Shown piece after piece: positions 41,983 to 54,700 of a DNA stretch of 64,000 bases (the first letter of the stretch is position 1; every line of letters starts with the position of its first letter). The position numbers and the translations under genes are program-made. The notes under the pieces were generated by a model, which was not told where the DNA came from, made no database searches, and saw only the letters and a program-made list of their open reading frames with translations. The stretch spans positions 6,365,130-6,429,129 of the forward strand of contig CM037474.1 in assembly GCA_021014325.1 (NCBI GenBank). Direction: 5' to 3'. The stretch comes from Plazaster borealis (Eukaryota > Echinodermata > Asteroidea > Forcipulatida > Labidiasteridae).

Positions 41983-42329
41983 TTAAAGGTATCGTACACG
42001 TGGGCTCAATTGGTCTTCGAAGTTGCAAACAAATAGTAAAAGAAAAAACACCCTCGTTGCAAAAATTTGTTTGCTTTCAGCTATGCCTTCAGATGCCTGA
42101 AAAAGGCTTCAGGCTTGAAGTTATTTTCAGATTAAAATATTTTAGTGAGAAATTACGTCTTTCTCAAACACTACGTTACTTCAGAGGGAGTCATTTCTCA
42201 CAATGTTTTATACTATCAAAAGCTCTCCGTTGCTCGTTACCAAGTAAGTTTTTATGCTAAGTTTTTATGCTAAGTTTTTATGCTAATATATATTTTGAGT
42301 AATTACCAAACGTGTCCAGTGCCTTTAAA
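41983..42329 (+). mobile_element. TTAAAGG family A MITE with internal deletion
   Basis: CCTTAAAGGTATCGTACACG joins directly to TGGGCTCAATTGGTCTTCGA, missing about 75 bases of the standard left part; the right end GTGTCCAGTGCCTTTAA is intact. Confidence 0.8.
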
Positions 42330-42690
42330 GGCATCGTACACGTTTGGAACTTAAAATATATATTAGCATAAAAACTGACTTGGTAACGAGCAACAGAGAG
42401 CTGTTGATGGTATAAAGCATTGTGGGAAACGACTCCCTCTGAAGTAACGTAGTTTTTGAGAAAGAGGTAATTTCTCACTAAAATAATAAAAACTTCTTGC
42501 AAGAAGTTTTTATTATATCTGAAAGCACACAAATTTGTACAAGGGTGTTTTTTCTTTCATCATTTTCTTGCAACTTCGATGACCAATTGAGCCCAAATTT
42601 TCACAGGCTTGTTATTTTATGCATATGTTGGGATACACCAAGTGAGAACACTGGTCTTTGACAATTTCCAAACGTGTATGATGCCTTTAA
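42325..42690 (-). mobile_element. TTAAAGG family A MITE, back to back with the previous copy
   Basis: TTAAAGGCATCGTACACGTT to CGTGTATGATGCCTTTAA. It shares the terminal TTTAAAG with the element to its left, giving a pair of inverted copies. Confidence 0.85.
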
Positions 42691-43332
42691 GAGAGTATAA
42701 ACCATTCATTTGTACAGTGGAGTTGCCTTATGATGTAGTTTCAGGATCATGTGAGGTTTACCCACTGTGTTGCCTGTCTTGGCCTTGGTGCAATTACAGA
42801 GCAAGGACTAAAGATGTTCTTATTATAATGGTGGAATCCTTATCCCATACAAGGTGGCCTTGCCTGAGGTAATTTTCAAGTACTTCCAGGTTTAGGGTGG
42901 TTAGTGCATAGAGTAAGGTTAGTGTTACCATGGAGGAAGGAGTGGGTTTACCATTGGACTGTATAAAACTGTAACATGATTTGTCTTGCAGAACATATTT
43001 CAGTTCTAACTTCTAAATGATTTGCTTCAGGTTCTTTCAAAGTATGGTCGAATAGTTAGTTTCCCCCACCGATGTATCAATTCCCTGTATTTTCCCTTGC
43101 GTCTAAAGTTGCATAAAACGGAAGTCATAATGCACAGTAGATGTTATTTTTTGGATTTAGAATATCAGGTGAATTATTTGTTTTACCATAGAGCAAGGAA
43201 CTGGTTTTACATGTACATCATATAAATGGAAGTTTGCACTCGCACGATGCATTGAATATACGTTGGAACTTTATCAATAGATGGTATATCATGGACGAGG
43301 TAGCATTCTCCTTGTCTAAACCGCTCGGTGGA

Positions 43333-43692
43333 GGCACTGAACACGTTTGGTAATTGTCAAAGACCAGTGTTCTCACTTGGTGTATCCCAACATATGCATA
43401 ATAAATAACAAGCCTGTGAACATTTGGGCTCAATTGGTCATCGAAGTTGCAAGAAAATGATGAAAGAAAAAACACCCTTGTTTGTGTGCTTTCAGAGAGG
43501 AATAAAAACTTCTTGCAAGAAGTTTTTATTATTTTAGTGAGAAATTACCTCTTTCTCAACAACGTTACTTCAGAGGGAGTCGTTTCCTACAATGTTTTAA
43601 ACTATCAACAGCTCTCCGTTGCTTGTTACCAATTAAGTTGTTTATGCTAATATTTGTTTTGAGTCATTACCAAACGTGTACGATACCTTTAA
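43333..43692 (+). mobile_element. TTAAAGG family A MITE
   Basis: GGCACTGAACACGTTTGGTA at the left to CAAACGTGTACGATACCTTTAA at the right; standard core hairpin. Confidence 0.85.
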
Positions 43693-44655
43693 TTTCAGTT
43701 TCCCCATCTCTTTGGTTTGGGTTTCACAAACTGCAAATGTCAAATAATTTGTGTTTCAATGCGATGATTTTTAAATGCGCTTGTACTTCCCTGTGTGACC
43801 ATTGTGTCATGCAGCAACAAAGGCAGCCTTTTCAGGTAGGTAGTGAAATAATAAAAAAGGCTTTTAAAAGGCTGTGGTTCATAATAGTTTTCCAAAATCG
43901 AAATCCTAAACCTGTGTAGTGCCATTTTGGAGAAAGGAAACCCCTCGATGTATTTTATGTACAGCCAAGCTTAACCTTAGAGAAAGGTTTAACAAACCTT
44001 GTTTTGTTGCATTATGCTATGCGGTTTGTTATTCATGCCTATTGAATTCCAATAAAAGTACATGTCCCTGTGTGGTGGTGGTAGTGGCTACCAATCATTT
44101 TGCCCGTGGCAATTAGTTGGAGTTGTTTTTTATACTGCCAAGCTTCACGCCTTATCTAACGGCATAAAGCCTCCGATTTCAAAAAAGCAAAAAAAAAATC
44201 AATTCACTTGTACTCCATTCCCAACAGTAGAACGATTCAATTCAGCTTGACTCACAAGGGGGTATGTGTTGTCGTGCTTTCGTTTCTCACAAAAACCGTT
44301 GGGAAAGGTGAAAGCTTTGCCCGCAGTTAGGTGCCTCATGTGGCGAGGGTCACAGTACACTGCTTTTTTTGTCCACAGAGGAAGACAAATCTTCCTCCAT
44401 GGTTTGTCTCTGCCTCGGTGTATACAATTAAAAGTCGACCAAGAGTTTCATCTGTAACGAAACTGTGATAAATTGATGTGTTTTTTATATTCAAAACTGT
44501 ATTATGAAGGTACACTTGCGAAAATAGCTGACCATTGCAATTTACTTTTTATTTTTTATTTTTTATAAAGGCCTATACTTTTATAATCAAGAGTGGCGAA
44601 ATTGATGAGCAGCTTCGTTCCAGTTCCACCCAGTCGTCACTACGGAATCTGATTA
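43693..44655. other. Intergenic, no gene recognised
   Basis: Short open frames only. A small hairpin GGAAGACAAATCTTCC with adjoining CCATGG lies near 44382. Confidence 0.35.
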
Positions 44656-45032
44656 GGTGCAGGATTGGTAGAGCTGACAAAATAGTCGTAGAAGGTTTTA
44701 ATATTTTGTGTGATCAACCATATACAAGAAATAACAAGGCTGAGAATATTTGGGCTTAGTCCGTTATTCAAGTCAGTCGGGAGAAAACAGTGAAAAACCA
44801 TCGTGCACACTTTTCAGCTTGTAAACACGTTGTCCAATTACGTTTGGTTGTCACAACCGAAATCAGCTGATTGCGTTTTCTTTGTTTTCAGATATAGTTT
44901 TCCCGAATAATGAGATCATTTCAGAGAGAAAAATTTCACAGAAATATGATTTTAGTAGGAAATTCATAATCAGTAATCTTGAGACTAAAATGATGTTTGT
45001 TTTCATCTTTATCTTTCCTGTATAATACCTTT
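44656..45032 (+). mobile_element. Family C TIR element, copy 4
   Basis: GTGCAGGATTGGTAGAGCTG at the left, TTTCCTGTATAATACCTTTG at the right. Confidence 0.75.
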
Positions 45033-47024
45033 GACCATGGAACTAACGGAGTAGTCTTTATGCACGTGCCAGACATACTAGAGTTAACCACCTGTAACCG
45101 CCGTGGTTAATAATTACAATAGGTCCTTGTTCTCTGGTGATGACCTAACAAAAATGACTCATCGATTGACTTCTACTAACTACCGAGATGTTACGCACAT
45201 TGCATGAATTTGATGAATGTTGTTTTAATAAATGATTGACTATATCAAGACTTCCCTCCTATTTCTGTAGATTACCTTAGGAATGTTTTGCGAAAAACAG
45301 CTTTCAACACAATATATAGATCCAGTGATACAGTTTGCAGGCTTTAAATATAACCAGTGTTTCTAACCATTATACATGTACATGAAGCATTGCAAGTATG
45401 TACTCCCGAAGAACGAAATTTTCGGTCAAAATGTCGGTCAGCTTTTATTTACGTCAACAGTTTAAAAGAAACTTTCAAATATATTTTTCGTCCATCAGAT
45501 TTATTCTAATGTTACAAAAAAACAAATTAACCAATGAATGAATCTTCTCAAAGTGACTGAAAATGTGCCAGTATACGCACTAGATAATGGCTATGCTGGC
45601 TCGGGCGCTGGGCTCAATTTCTGGTTTGAGGTAGTGAATAAGTGATGGTTCTCTAAAGATCCGTTTCAACGGTCTTTTATAAAACATGACTGTGGTGGTT
45701 TGTTTTCAAACTCAAACCATTCTGATGAAGGACTTCAACATTACGATCATTCTACCTCCATGATTGGACCATGGAGAATAAACAAAGTTGTTTGTGTAAG
45801 CCATGAAGTAGGGACCCTATATAAACTTATATAGGCCTAGAAACTGTACCAATTGAATGCATGTGAAAACTAAAATTAGTTATTGTTCCAAGCATGGCGG
45901 CCGTGGAAGGCACATACCGGAGCGAAACGGGGTTTGAGCATACCTGTTTATTGACTACAAATTTACGGTCTACATCTTTGCTCTATGCTTATTACTTAGA
46001 ACTGCTGTCAATCTTTGTTCGGACACAAAAGACCGTCTAAGCATTAATCCTCAGCAAGGTTGCTGAACAGTAAACACAATCCATGATGTCAATACAAATA
46101 TTGCCAGGGAAGTGCACAAATCAATACTAGCAACTGGTGTACATTGCTGGTGTAATGGCTTGTTTGGGGCTCCATGCTCTCTACCACAGCTCGAGTGATC
46201 AAAGGCAGTGGTTCACCTTTAATGATACATCTGCTGCCCATGGAGGTAGAAATTAATTTCTACCTCCATGATCTGCCCGAGTGCTATGGTCTAGTGATCA
46301 ACAATGGATCAACTCACGTTGGAAGGAAATAACAAACTAAAAGAATGATTCCATTAATGATTATTTCCAGTTTTAACTGCTATATTATTATTATTGTTAC
46401 AAATTGTATTCTAGTCTATGAATCTATGAAGAATAATTATTCAAAATTACTACATAACCATCATCACCGAATTAAAAAAAAGGGCCATGTGAAATATTGA
46501 TGAACGAAAGGTCTAGGTCCTACGTTTCTTGAGACAATGCCGACGTGGTATACTTTGTGCATGGAGTAGCTGATGAAGAAAGAAAGAAAGGAAGGGGATT
46601 CTCTTATACCTCATTCGTGGTATAATACGGGACACGGGCACATTAAGTGTGTGCACTTGAATTATATTAACCCAATACTTTTTATTGGGGGGGTTCACAT
46701 GGCACAAAATCACCGGGGATAAAGCTTAGGCTATGGAACCTCCATCCGGGCGGTGTGACACACATAGGCCTACTGTGCTTTGAAGAATTCTATCGCTGAG
46801 CGCCAGACCATGGAGGAGGAAGGAAACTTCCTCCATGGCCAGACTGCTGAAGCAACACTGAATATGACCTCAAAAACCAACCAACTCATTAAAGAGAGCA
46901 ATGATCACACATTCACACAATGACGGAAGTTGTTGAGGTTGTATTGGGATTATATAGGTTTCACTGATCGCTTGATCACAAAATGTGCGAACTAAGACAG
47001 GTTTTTAGACACAATTAGCTTTAA
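45033..47024. other. 2-kb intergenic stretch, no gene recognised
   Basis: Contains two short palindromes built on CCATGGAGG/CCTCCATGG (about 46235-46275 and 46808-46840) but no coding exon or RNA gene that I can support. Confidence 0.35.
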
Positions 47025-47372
47025 TAAAGGCCCTGTACACATTTTTGGTAAGATCGAAAAACACAAATGCTCACAGATTCACACATAACTTACATGATTT
47101 AAAGTAAGTAATGGTAGAAAGGGTTCCTTAAAATATTTCTGCCTAAAATGCTATCGTTTCTGAGAAATGAGTAAAACAATAGTTTTTATCACGCGCGATA
47201 AAAACTCGATGTTTGAAATGACAGAAAACACATATGGTCTCTTTTCACTATTTTCTCGTGACTTCGATGACCAAACTTTTACAGGTTTGCCTGTTCATGC
47301 ATAAAATGTTGAATCACACAAAATCGTGGACACTGATTTTGAGCTGTTACCAAAAGTGTACAATACCTTTAA
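47025..47372 (+). mobile_element. TTAAAGGCC family B element, copy 3
   Basis: TAAAGGCCCTGTACACATTT to CAAAAGTGTACAATACCTTTAA. Confidence 0.85.
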
Positions 47373-47828
47373 CAACGAAATTCAATTTGTACGGCTTTTT
47401 GTAACGACCTGAAAAATTGCAACAACATCGAAACGTATCCCCTGGGCATTTTTCATTCGCACATCCTCCTCCTGATCCTCCAATTGACTGCATAAAAAGG
47501 TTTATCGCGGTGGGATGGAGTACAGGAGAAAGCAACATTATTTTATTTTTACCTCAATGGTTTCAGTATCGGACTGGAATTTCATCTCCGTGAGGGCAAG
47601 CCCATTTTCATTTCAGAAAATTTGAGTGGAAAATCTTAAAGTCTTCGGGAACTTCAAGGGACACCAAGGTGATTGCTGATTATGCAGAACAAAATCATAT
47701 ATTCTAAAGAAGTATATATTAAATGTTTCATGAGAAAGTGAAATAACAGAGGAAAAGTATGGAGGAAATCTCTAACTCCATTGGCGCTGTAGCGACTGAG
47801 ATGAGGTTCAGCACAATATTTTTGTTTA

Positions 47829-48223
47829 TTAAAGGGACACGTTGCCTTGATCGGGTGAGTTGGTCTATAAACAGCATTTGTAACCGTTTGTTATATAATT
47901 CATACAGTTAGAAAGATGTTTTAAAAGTAGAATACAATGATCCACACAAATAGGTCTCGAAATTGCGTGGTTTTCCTTTTACATCGTGAACAAACACGGT
48001 CGGCCATTTTGTGGAGTCATGGAGGTCTATTGACTCCACAAAATGGCCGACCGTGTTTGTTCGCAAAATAAAAGGAAAACCACGCAATTTCGAGGCATAT
48101 CTGTGTGGATCATTGTATTCTACTTTTATAACGTCTTTCTAACCATATGCATTTTATAACAAACGGTTTCAAACGTTTTTTTTAAGACCAACTCGTCTGA
48201 TCCAAGGCAACGTGTCCCTTTAA
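47829..48223. mobile_element. 395-bp fold-back element, GGGACACGTTGCCTTG termini
   Basis: TTAAAGGGACACGTTGCCTT at the left and AAGGCAACGTGTCCCTTTAA at the right. The arms stay complementary to the centre (TGACTCCACAAAATGGCCGA), so it can fold into one long hairpin. A second copy is at 58432-58779, inside an Artemis intron. Confidence 0.92.
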
Positions 48224-48235
48224 CTCCAATCGAAA

Positions 48236-48794
48236 TTAGTCCTCAAACAGCGCCCTCAATTGGTTGGGAAAAGTTAAACAATAAAATGGCGCCGCCCTTG
48301 AGACCGAAAGTTTTGCTTGCGTTGTGACACGTTTGTTTGGGAATGGGTATACCTGACTTTTTAGATAAGTTTTGTCGCTTTCAGGATGTATATTACCGGT
48401 TTTTGTCTCCCTATTGCCAACCATTCCATTTTGATTCTATCGAACTAACCTCACGGGAAATACTGATGGACTATCTGGCCGGACATTGCTGCATTAAATT
48501 AATTTCATGATCTCAATTCAGAATTGAGAATTCAGTTGAGTGTGGCCCTGGCACTGTCACGATCGTGTTGGACACCGGACACCACCAGTCTCGCAGCAGA
48601 AGAGTCCAACCTGGGTTAGATCTTCAGTGTCGTATGCGTCCTGCATGACGACTGTGGATATGACAACCTACAAAAACATGCTGAAACAAATGTGAAACTG
48701 ATGTTGATAACTTGATAAGTTATATTATAGACAACAAACTACAACAAGTACAACGCAACAAACAGAAACAACAGGTTCACATTATCAACTCGAG
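48236..48794 (+). promoter_or_regulatory. Candidate Artemis promoter and 5' UTR
   Basis: Directly upstream of the ATG at 48795. CAATTGGTTGGG near 48256 is an inverted CCAAT-like site; AAAATGGCGCCGCC at about 48283 resembles the YY1-type motif of TATA-less housekeeping promoters. Transcription start not resolved. Confidence 0.35.
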
Positions 48795-51700
48795 ATGAGT
48801 TCATTTGGTGGATTGATGGTGGAATACCCACAGATAGCAATTGACAGATTCCAGGGTCCTGCAGTTCTCAAAGCGAGAGCTTATTTCCTCTCCCATGCAC
48901 ATGCTGGTATGGTAACTACATATATTTCATAATTATTTTAATTAGTTGTACATACAATCCTGTTCCGATAATCATTAAAAATCGATTCATAACCCTCTAT
49001 CCTCCCGATTAATATCTTACTTAACATGCTTAATACTTGATACTTGGTCGATTATCCCTTGAGCCAATGGGCAGGGATCTCAGATTCCCGTTGAACTTCC
49101 TCAGTCAGTGTATAGTGACACAGTTGGGTAGATCGTTAACATATAATACAAAAGGTAGAGGGCCGAGGATTGACCTATGGGGTACCCCACTGATGACTGG
49201 AGCCCAAGGGAAGCAGCCATTCCTCAAAACCATCCGCTGCCGATGATCGTTTTGGAAGGACTTCATCCAAAGATAAATCTTGCCATCAATTGCCATAGTT
49301 CTTGATCTTATAAAGTAGTAAGAGGTTCATGTGGAACCGGTGTCGAAAGCCTTTGCAAAATCTTTATAAATAATATCAGCTCCATTCCGATCATCAAGAG
49401 ATTTGTTCGAGTCTGACAAACACTCAATGAGTTCAGAAAACACAGTGAGCAGCTATCTTGAAAACCATGTTGATCACAGTGGATAATGTTGTTCAATTTA
49501 ATGTGATCCAATAACACATCTTGCACAATTCTTTCTAATATTACTATAGTAATAGTTTAGCCACCTGACTTGTCAAGGAGACTGGCCTGTAGCCCACCTT
49601 GTTGAGCTGTAATGGCTTTTTTTTAACATCAGTCATAACACTCACCATTTGTTAAAAGAGAGCCATTATTACAGCTCAACAAGGTGGGCTAACTGGCCTG
49701 TAGTTCTTACATTTGGCACCAATCCAGTCTTTTTGGCTGAACTTTGAAGATATTGGCGAGCGGAATAGCAACATCTGGCACCTCTTGCAAATCGTTGACA
49801 TCAATAATTATCAGGGCCACTGGCGATGTTCTTCCTTAGTTTTATAAGTTTCTTTTTCACTATGCCAGGAGTGATGGGAACTTCGTTAGGCGAAGTACAT
49901 GATGTATAGGGGGCCGCATGGATTTTATTTTTAACAATTCAAAATGAGATTAAAAACCATAAAATGTCAACTGATACATCAGAAAATGAAATACTTGAAA
50001 GTCAGAACTTGGCCTGTGCCAGTTACACGGTTAAAAACAAATCGTTCAGTTACACATTTACATTTGTTCTTGTGAAAGTGAGCTACAGCAGGGTTTTTTT
50101 TAATACTGAACTATTAAAAACAAAACCACTGTTATTAAACAAAATTATTAAACAAAACCACTGTAAATATGTTCAATGTCTTTTCTAATATGTTTCTTAC
50201 ATTATTGTGTGTTGAACAGCGGAAAACCAGGGGTTGTTTGAAATTTTAAAAAGAATGGCGGCCATCTTGAAAATAAAAAATAAACAGTAAAAGCCCCCCC
50301 CACTTCCCTTTTTTTCAGGAACCAAGATGCTAAACATGTTTGTTTTTGCCTGGCCTAACATCTGACCATGTCAAAAGTTTCAGGCAAGGGGAACATGAAG
50401 TCTATTGGAGGTTCCCTTGTCATTACATTACAGAAGAAATCGTTTAAGAAGTTGGCCTTGTCAGCATCGTTTGGCACTTTTATCAATTTCCAAAGTATCT
50501 ATAGTAGAGGAAGATCTGGAAAAATGGTCGAGCATAGTTAACATTAATACTGAGTTCTTATTATAGCGCTTTATCACTCCAGATGGGCGTATCAAAGTGC
50601 TCAGTATTTTTTCCTGCAAGGTATGTGGAGCTACAATTTTGAAGTATGAGACCTATTCCTTTACATAGCACCATGTAATGGTTTACAAGGTGCTACATAA
50701 TGTATGGCGCAATATGCTGCCGATTAGTATCAAACCAGGAACACCGGGGCGAACCCCTTCTCTTTGCGATAAGTGCACCGGGTGCTTTAATGTGCATTAC
50801 TCAACACACAGGGCCTACGGCTGTATGTCCCATCCGAAGGATACAGCAATAATGGTTAAGTGTCTTGCTAAGGATACAAGTGTCACGACCGGGACTCGAA
50901 CCCACACTCTGCTGATCAGAAACACCAGAGCTTGAGTCCGATGCTCTTATCTGCTTGGCAACGACACGCCACAAGGTTGTAAAAAAGCTTTGGGTCCTGC
51001 TTAATCCTATCAACCAAGGACTCTTCAAAGTGCTCCTGTTTGGTCTTTCAAGATTCATTCATAAACATCCAAGTGAGACTGTTTTGTGGTTCAGAGGTAC
51101 ATTGTATTTAATAGCTACTACCTTGAGCCTACATGTAAGACTGTTTTATGTTTCTAAAATTCTACACATCCTTATTCAACTTCTTAGCTACATGTACCTC
51201 ATGTTACCATGTTTCCATCAGCAAAACTCCTTACAAGAAACACAAACTCTTCCTTTTTAAACAGTAAATAATTAACATACAAATAATTTTCAAAGGTATA
51301 TTAGAGTCAATTTGTTTTTATCTTAACACAGATCATATGGTTGGTCTCGATTCTCAGCAGTTTTCACGAAGGCTTAATTTAAGGTAAGAAGACATTTGCC
51401 ATTGAGCAGTGAAATAGTGTGTATGTTATGTTATTTAGAGGCAGGATTAATTTTTAACTTAAAGTTTAACATTGAAATTAAAATTGTGTATCATTTACAA
51501 TAGACAAAAAAGATCTTAGTATTTTTTGACTGAGGATTGTTCCTTGTCCTTCACTCTATGTTGCAATTTGACTTGAGATTTTTCATGATTAATTGTACTG
51601 TTTTATTACACAATACTCCTGCTAAAATGTGAATTATGAATACTTAATTATGAACAGCTCTTACCAAAGTTGCACTGTAATGTAGGCAGGAAATACTTTT

Positions 51701-54700
51701 GGTAATTACTCCACTAGTTAATGACCATAAAAACTTACTTGGTAAGGAGCACTGAAGAGCTGTTTATAGTATAACACATTGTGAGAAACGACTCCCTTTG
51801 AATTAATGTAGTTTTAGAGTGAGAGGTAATTTTTTACCCAAAACTTGAATCTGAGAAAGGTTTTCTCAGGCATCCGAAAGCACACAATTCTATGCAACAA
51901 GAAAGGGTGTTTTTTTCTTTCATTATTTTCTCACAAACTTGATGACTGATTGAGTCTTAATTTTCATAGGTTTGTTATTTTATGTATGTTTGGATACATC
52001 AGGTGAGGATACTTGTCTTTGACAATTACCAAAAGTATACCCTGCCTTTAAGTACTATCAATAAAGACTTTTGATGTGTTTAAAGGTATCGTACACGTTT
52101 GGTAATGACTCAAAGCAAATATTAGCATAAAAACTTACTTGGTAACAAGCAACGGAGACCTGTTGATAGTATAAAACATTGTAGGAAACGACTCCCTCTG
52201 AAGTAACATAGTTTTTGAGAAAAGAGGTAATTTCTCACTAAAATAATAAAAACTTCTTAGTTTTTATTCCTATCTGAAAGCACACAAATTTGTACAACAA
52301 GGGTCTTTTTCTTTCATCATTTTCTTGCAACTTCGATGACCAACTGAGCCCAAATTTTCACAGGCTTGTTATTTTATGCATATGTGGGATACACCAAGTG
52401 AGAACACTGGTCTTTGACAATTTCCAAACGTGTTCAGTGCCTTTAAGTACTATCAATATAGATTGCACTTTTGATGTGTTTAAAAAACACATCTGAAGGA
52501 TATATCTTGTTTCTAATATATAGAATATCAACAATATTACTATTTGATACCTTATAATAATTACTGTGGCTTGATATGACTCTAGGGTCAGCTGTGCTCA
52601 GCAGTCTGTGCTTTGTCTTTACATCTCCTCAGCCATGCTCTGACTGCTGATGATCAACACCCAAGGTCATTTCTCATCGCTCTGTCATACAATACAAATA
52701 TACACAGCATTGTATACCATTCATGTATACAACAGTCGCATCCCTGAACAGCAGCTGTGAAAGATTTTTATTTCTTGGCTAAAACTCTTCTTCTTTATTT
52801 TACAGAGTAATTCAAGGGCTTGAATTTTACACTGGACCGCAGGCCCGAGGCCAGTGATTTTACCTTTGGGCCAGTAAACTCAGGACTGGACAAGTCCGAC
52901 TGTCTTGTGTTTTTCAAATGAATGATATTACCTCTCTGTCTAATTATCTTAAATTAACAACAAAATGATGTTCAAATGATGACTTTGAGTCTGGTAAATA
53001 TCTTTCAATTCTGTCGAGTATCAAGTACACTCACCTAGAACAAGACTAAGAAAAATCTTCCCGTAGTCTTTGTTCAAATAAAACAGTTTATTATGTTAAA
53101 CTTTGTAGAAAGTTCTTTCTCATTTAAATGTTGGTCTTGTAAAATCAATTCTGGTCCAGTGAAAAATTCTCAGCTACAAGCCCTGTGGTCTTGTGGAATT
53201 TTACCCAAAATTCAAGCCCTGAAACCCCAAAACAAAACATGCCGAATACTCAGAACTTGTGCACCTGTTGCAATAACACATTCTGATTGTAATTAATTGA
53301 TATGTTTAGGAAAACCACAGAATAGATGGTTAAAAAAACAGCTTGTAAATGGCATTTTGCCATCACTTTTTAAAATGCACTTTAGATTGGGGTCATGTAC
53401 ATGAATGTAGTGTTTCTGGGTCACTGCTATACAGTCATGGTAATTTCTTTTTAGCCACAATAGCGTTCCTCAGACCTACAAATAGGTGTAACCTTTCTGT
53501 TTTAAATTCATGTAATCATCTTGACCTTTACTTATTTGAGAATGGTTCACCTTTCATAACGGTTTACTGTACTTTAGAGTTAAGAATGCCAACGGGTGTG
53601 TTTTGGTACTTTTCCTTAGCTGTGATTTCACAAAACATTTAGGCTAATTCTTCTTAGAGAATACGTATACATTACATTTTTTTTTCTCTTGAATAACTGA
53701 TGCATCGAGGGGCATGGGTCTGGCTCTGGCGCAATCATTTGCAAACACGTTTTGGGTACACTCCATTTTAAAAAGAGGTGATTACCGTTTAAAAAAAGAA
53801 GAAAAGAAAACCATTCATACCGTTGAAATGCTCTCTCTATCAACAGTATCTGGTTTTTACAAGCAGTTTCAAAATTTGTTTTATGGTAAGTTTCAAATAA
53901 AATGCGTAAAAATATTACTGGACATTTTTATTGATTTGGCAGCGGTTAATGTGCTTGAAAGTGTCTAGGTGGGAAATTCATTACAAAACGTCTCCCCTAA
54001 AAATGGAATGGGTACAAATATTGACATAATTTGTAATGTTTTATTGTTCATCCTGCTATCATGTTACCCCCTCCGCCCCCTCGCTGCATCAAATGGTCCA
54101 AAGAAAACAGTCACCTTTAACTATTGTCTATTTTTATTTGAAAGGGAAACTACCTGACTGTAAAATAGGTGGAAAGCTCTCTAAATATAGAAGTTGAAAG
54201 CGATTCTAAAAGTGATTATTTTAACAAACTGTGCAACATAAACTGTTTAGTGCTTATATTGAGTAACTTCTAGCAATACTTTCCTTTTTGTCAGTATCAT
54301 TGTCCAAAGAAAGCCTGAAAAATTGCAGGAATAACATGTGTCATAACTATAAAAAAAAAACATCCTCACTTTCAAAGATTGAATTCATTTTCATATTACC
54401 ATATTTGGAACTAAAATTATTTTCCCAACTTATCCAAATTGATTCTTGTTGTTACTCCTGTGGAGTAATTGTGTCTGAAAACCTAATACAAAAAATTAAA
54501 TGATTATTTGAAACATAAAATACAGAAATTTATTATAAAAACATCAAGAGTGAAATGAAATGACACTTTTACATGTTTTGTTTTCACATCATTTTATTCT
54601 GATGAGAAAATAGAATTAGTTGTTGCAAACTGCTTACCAACCAAAAGGACTGATGGCATAAATGGAAAAAAAAAATGGTAATTGGCCTTCTCGAAGGCTA

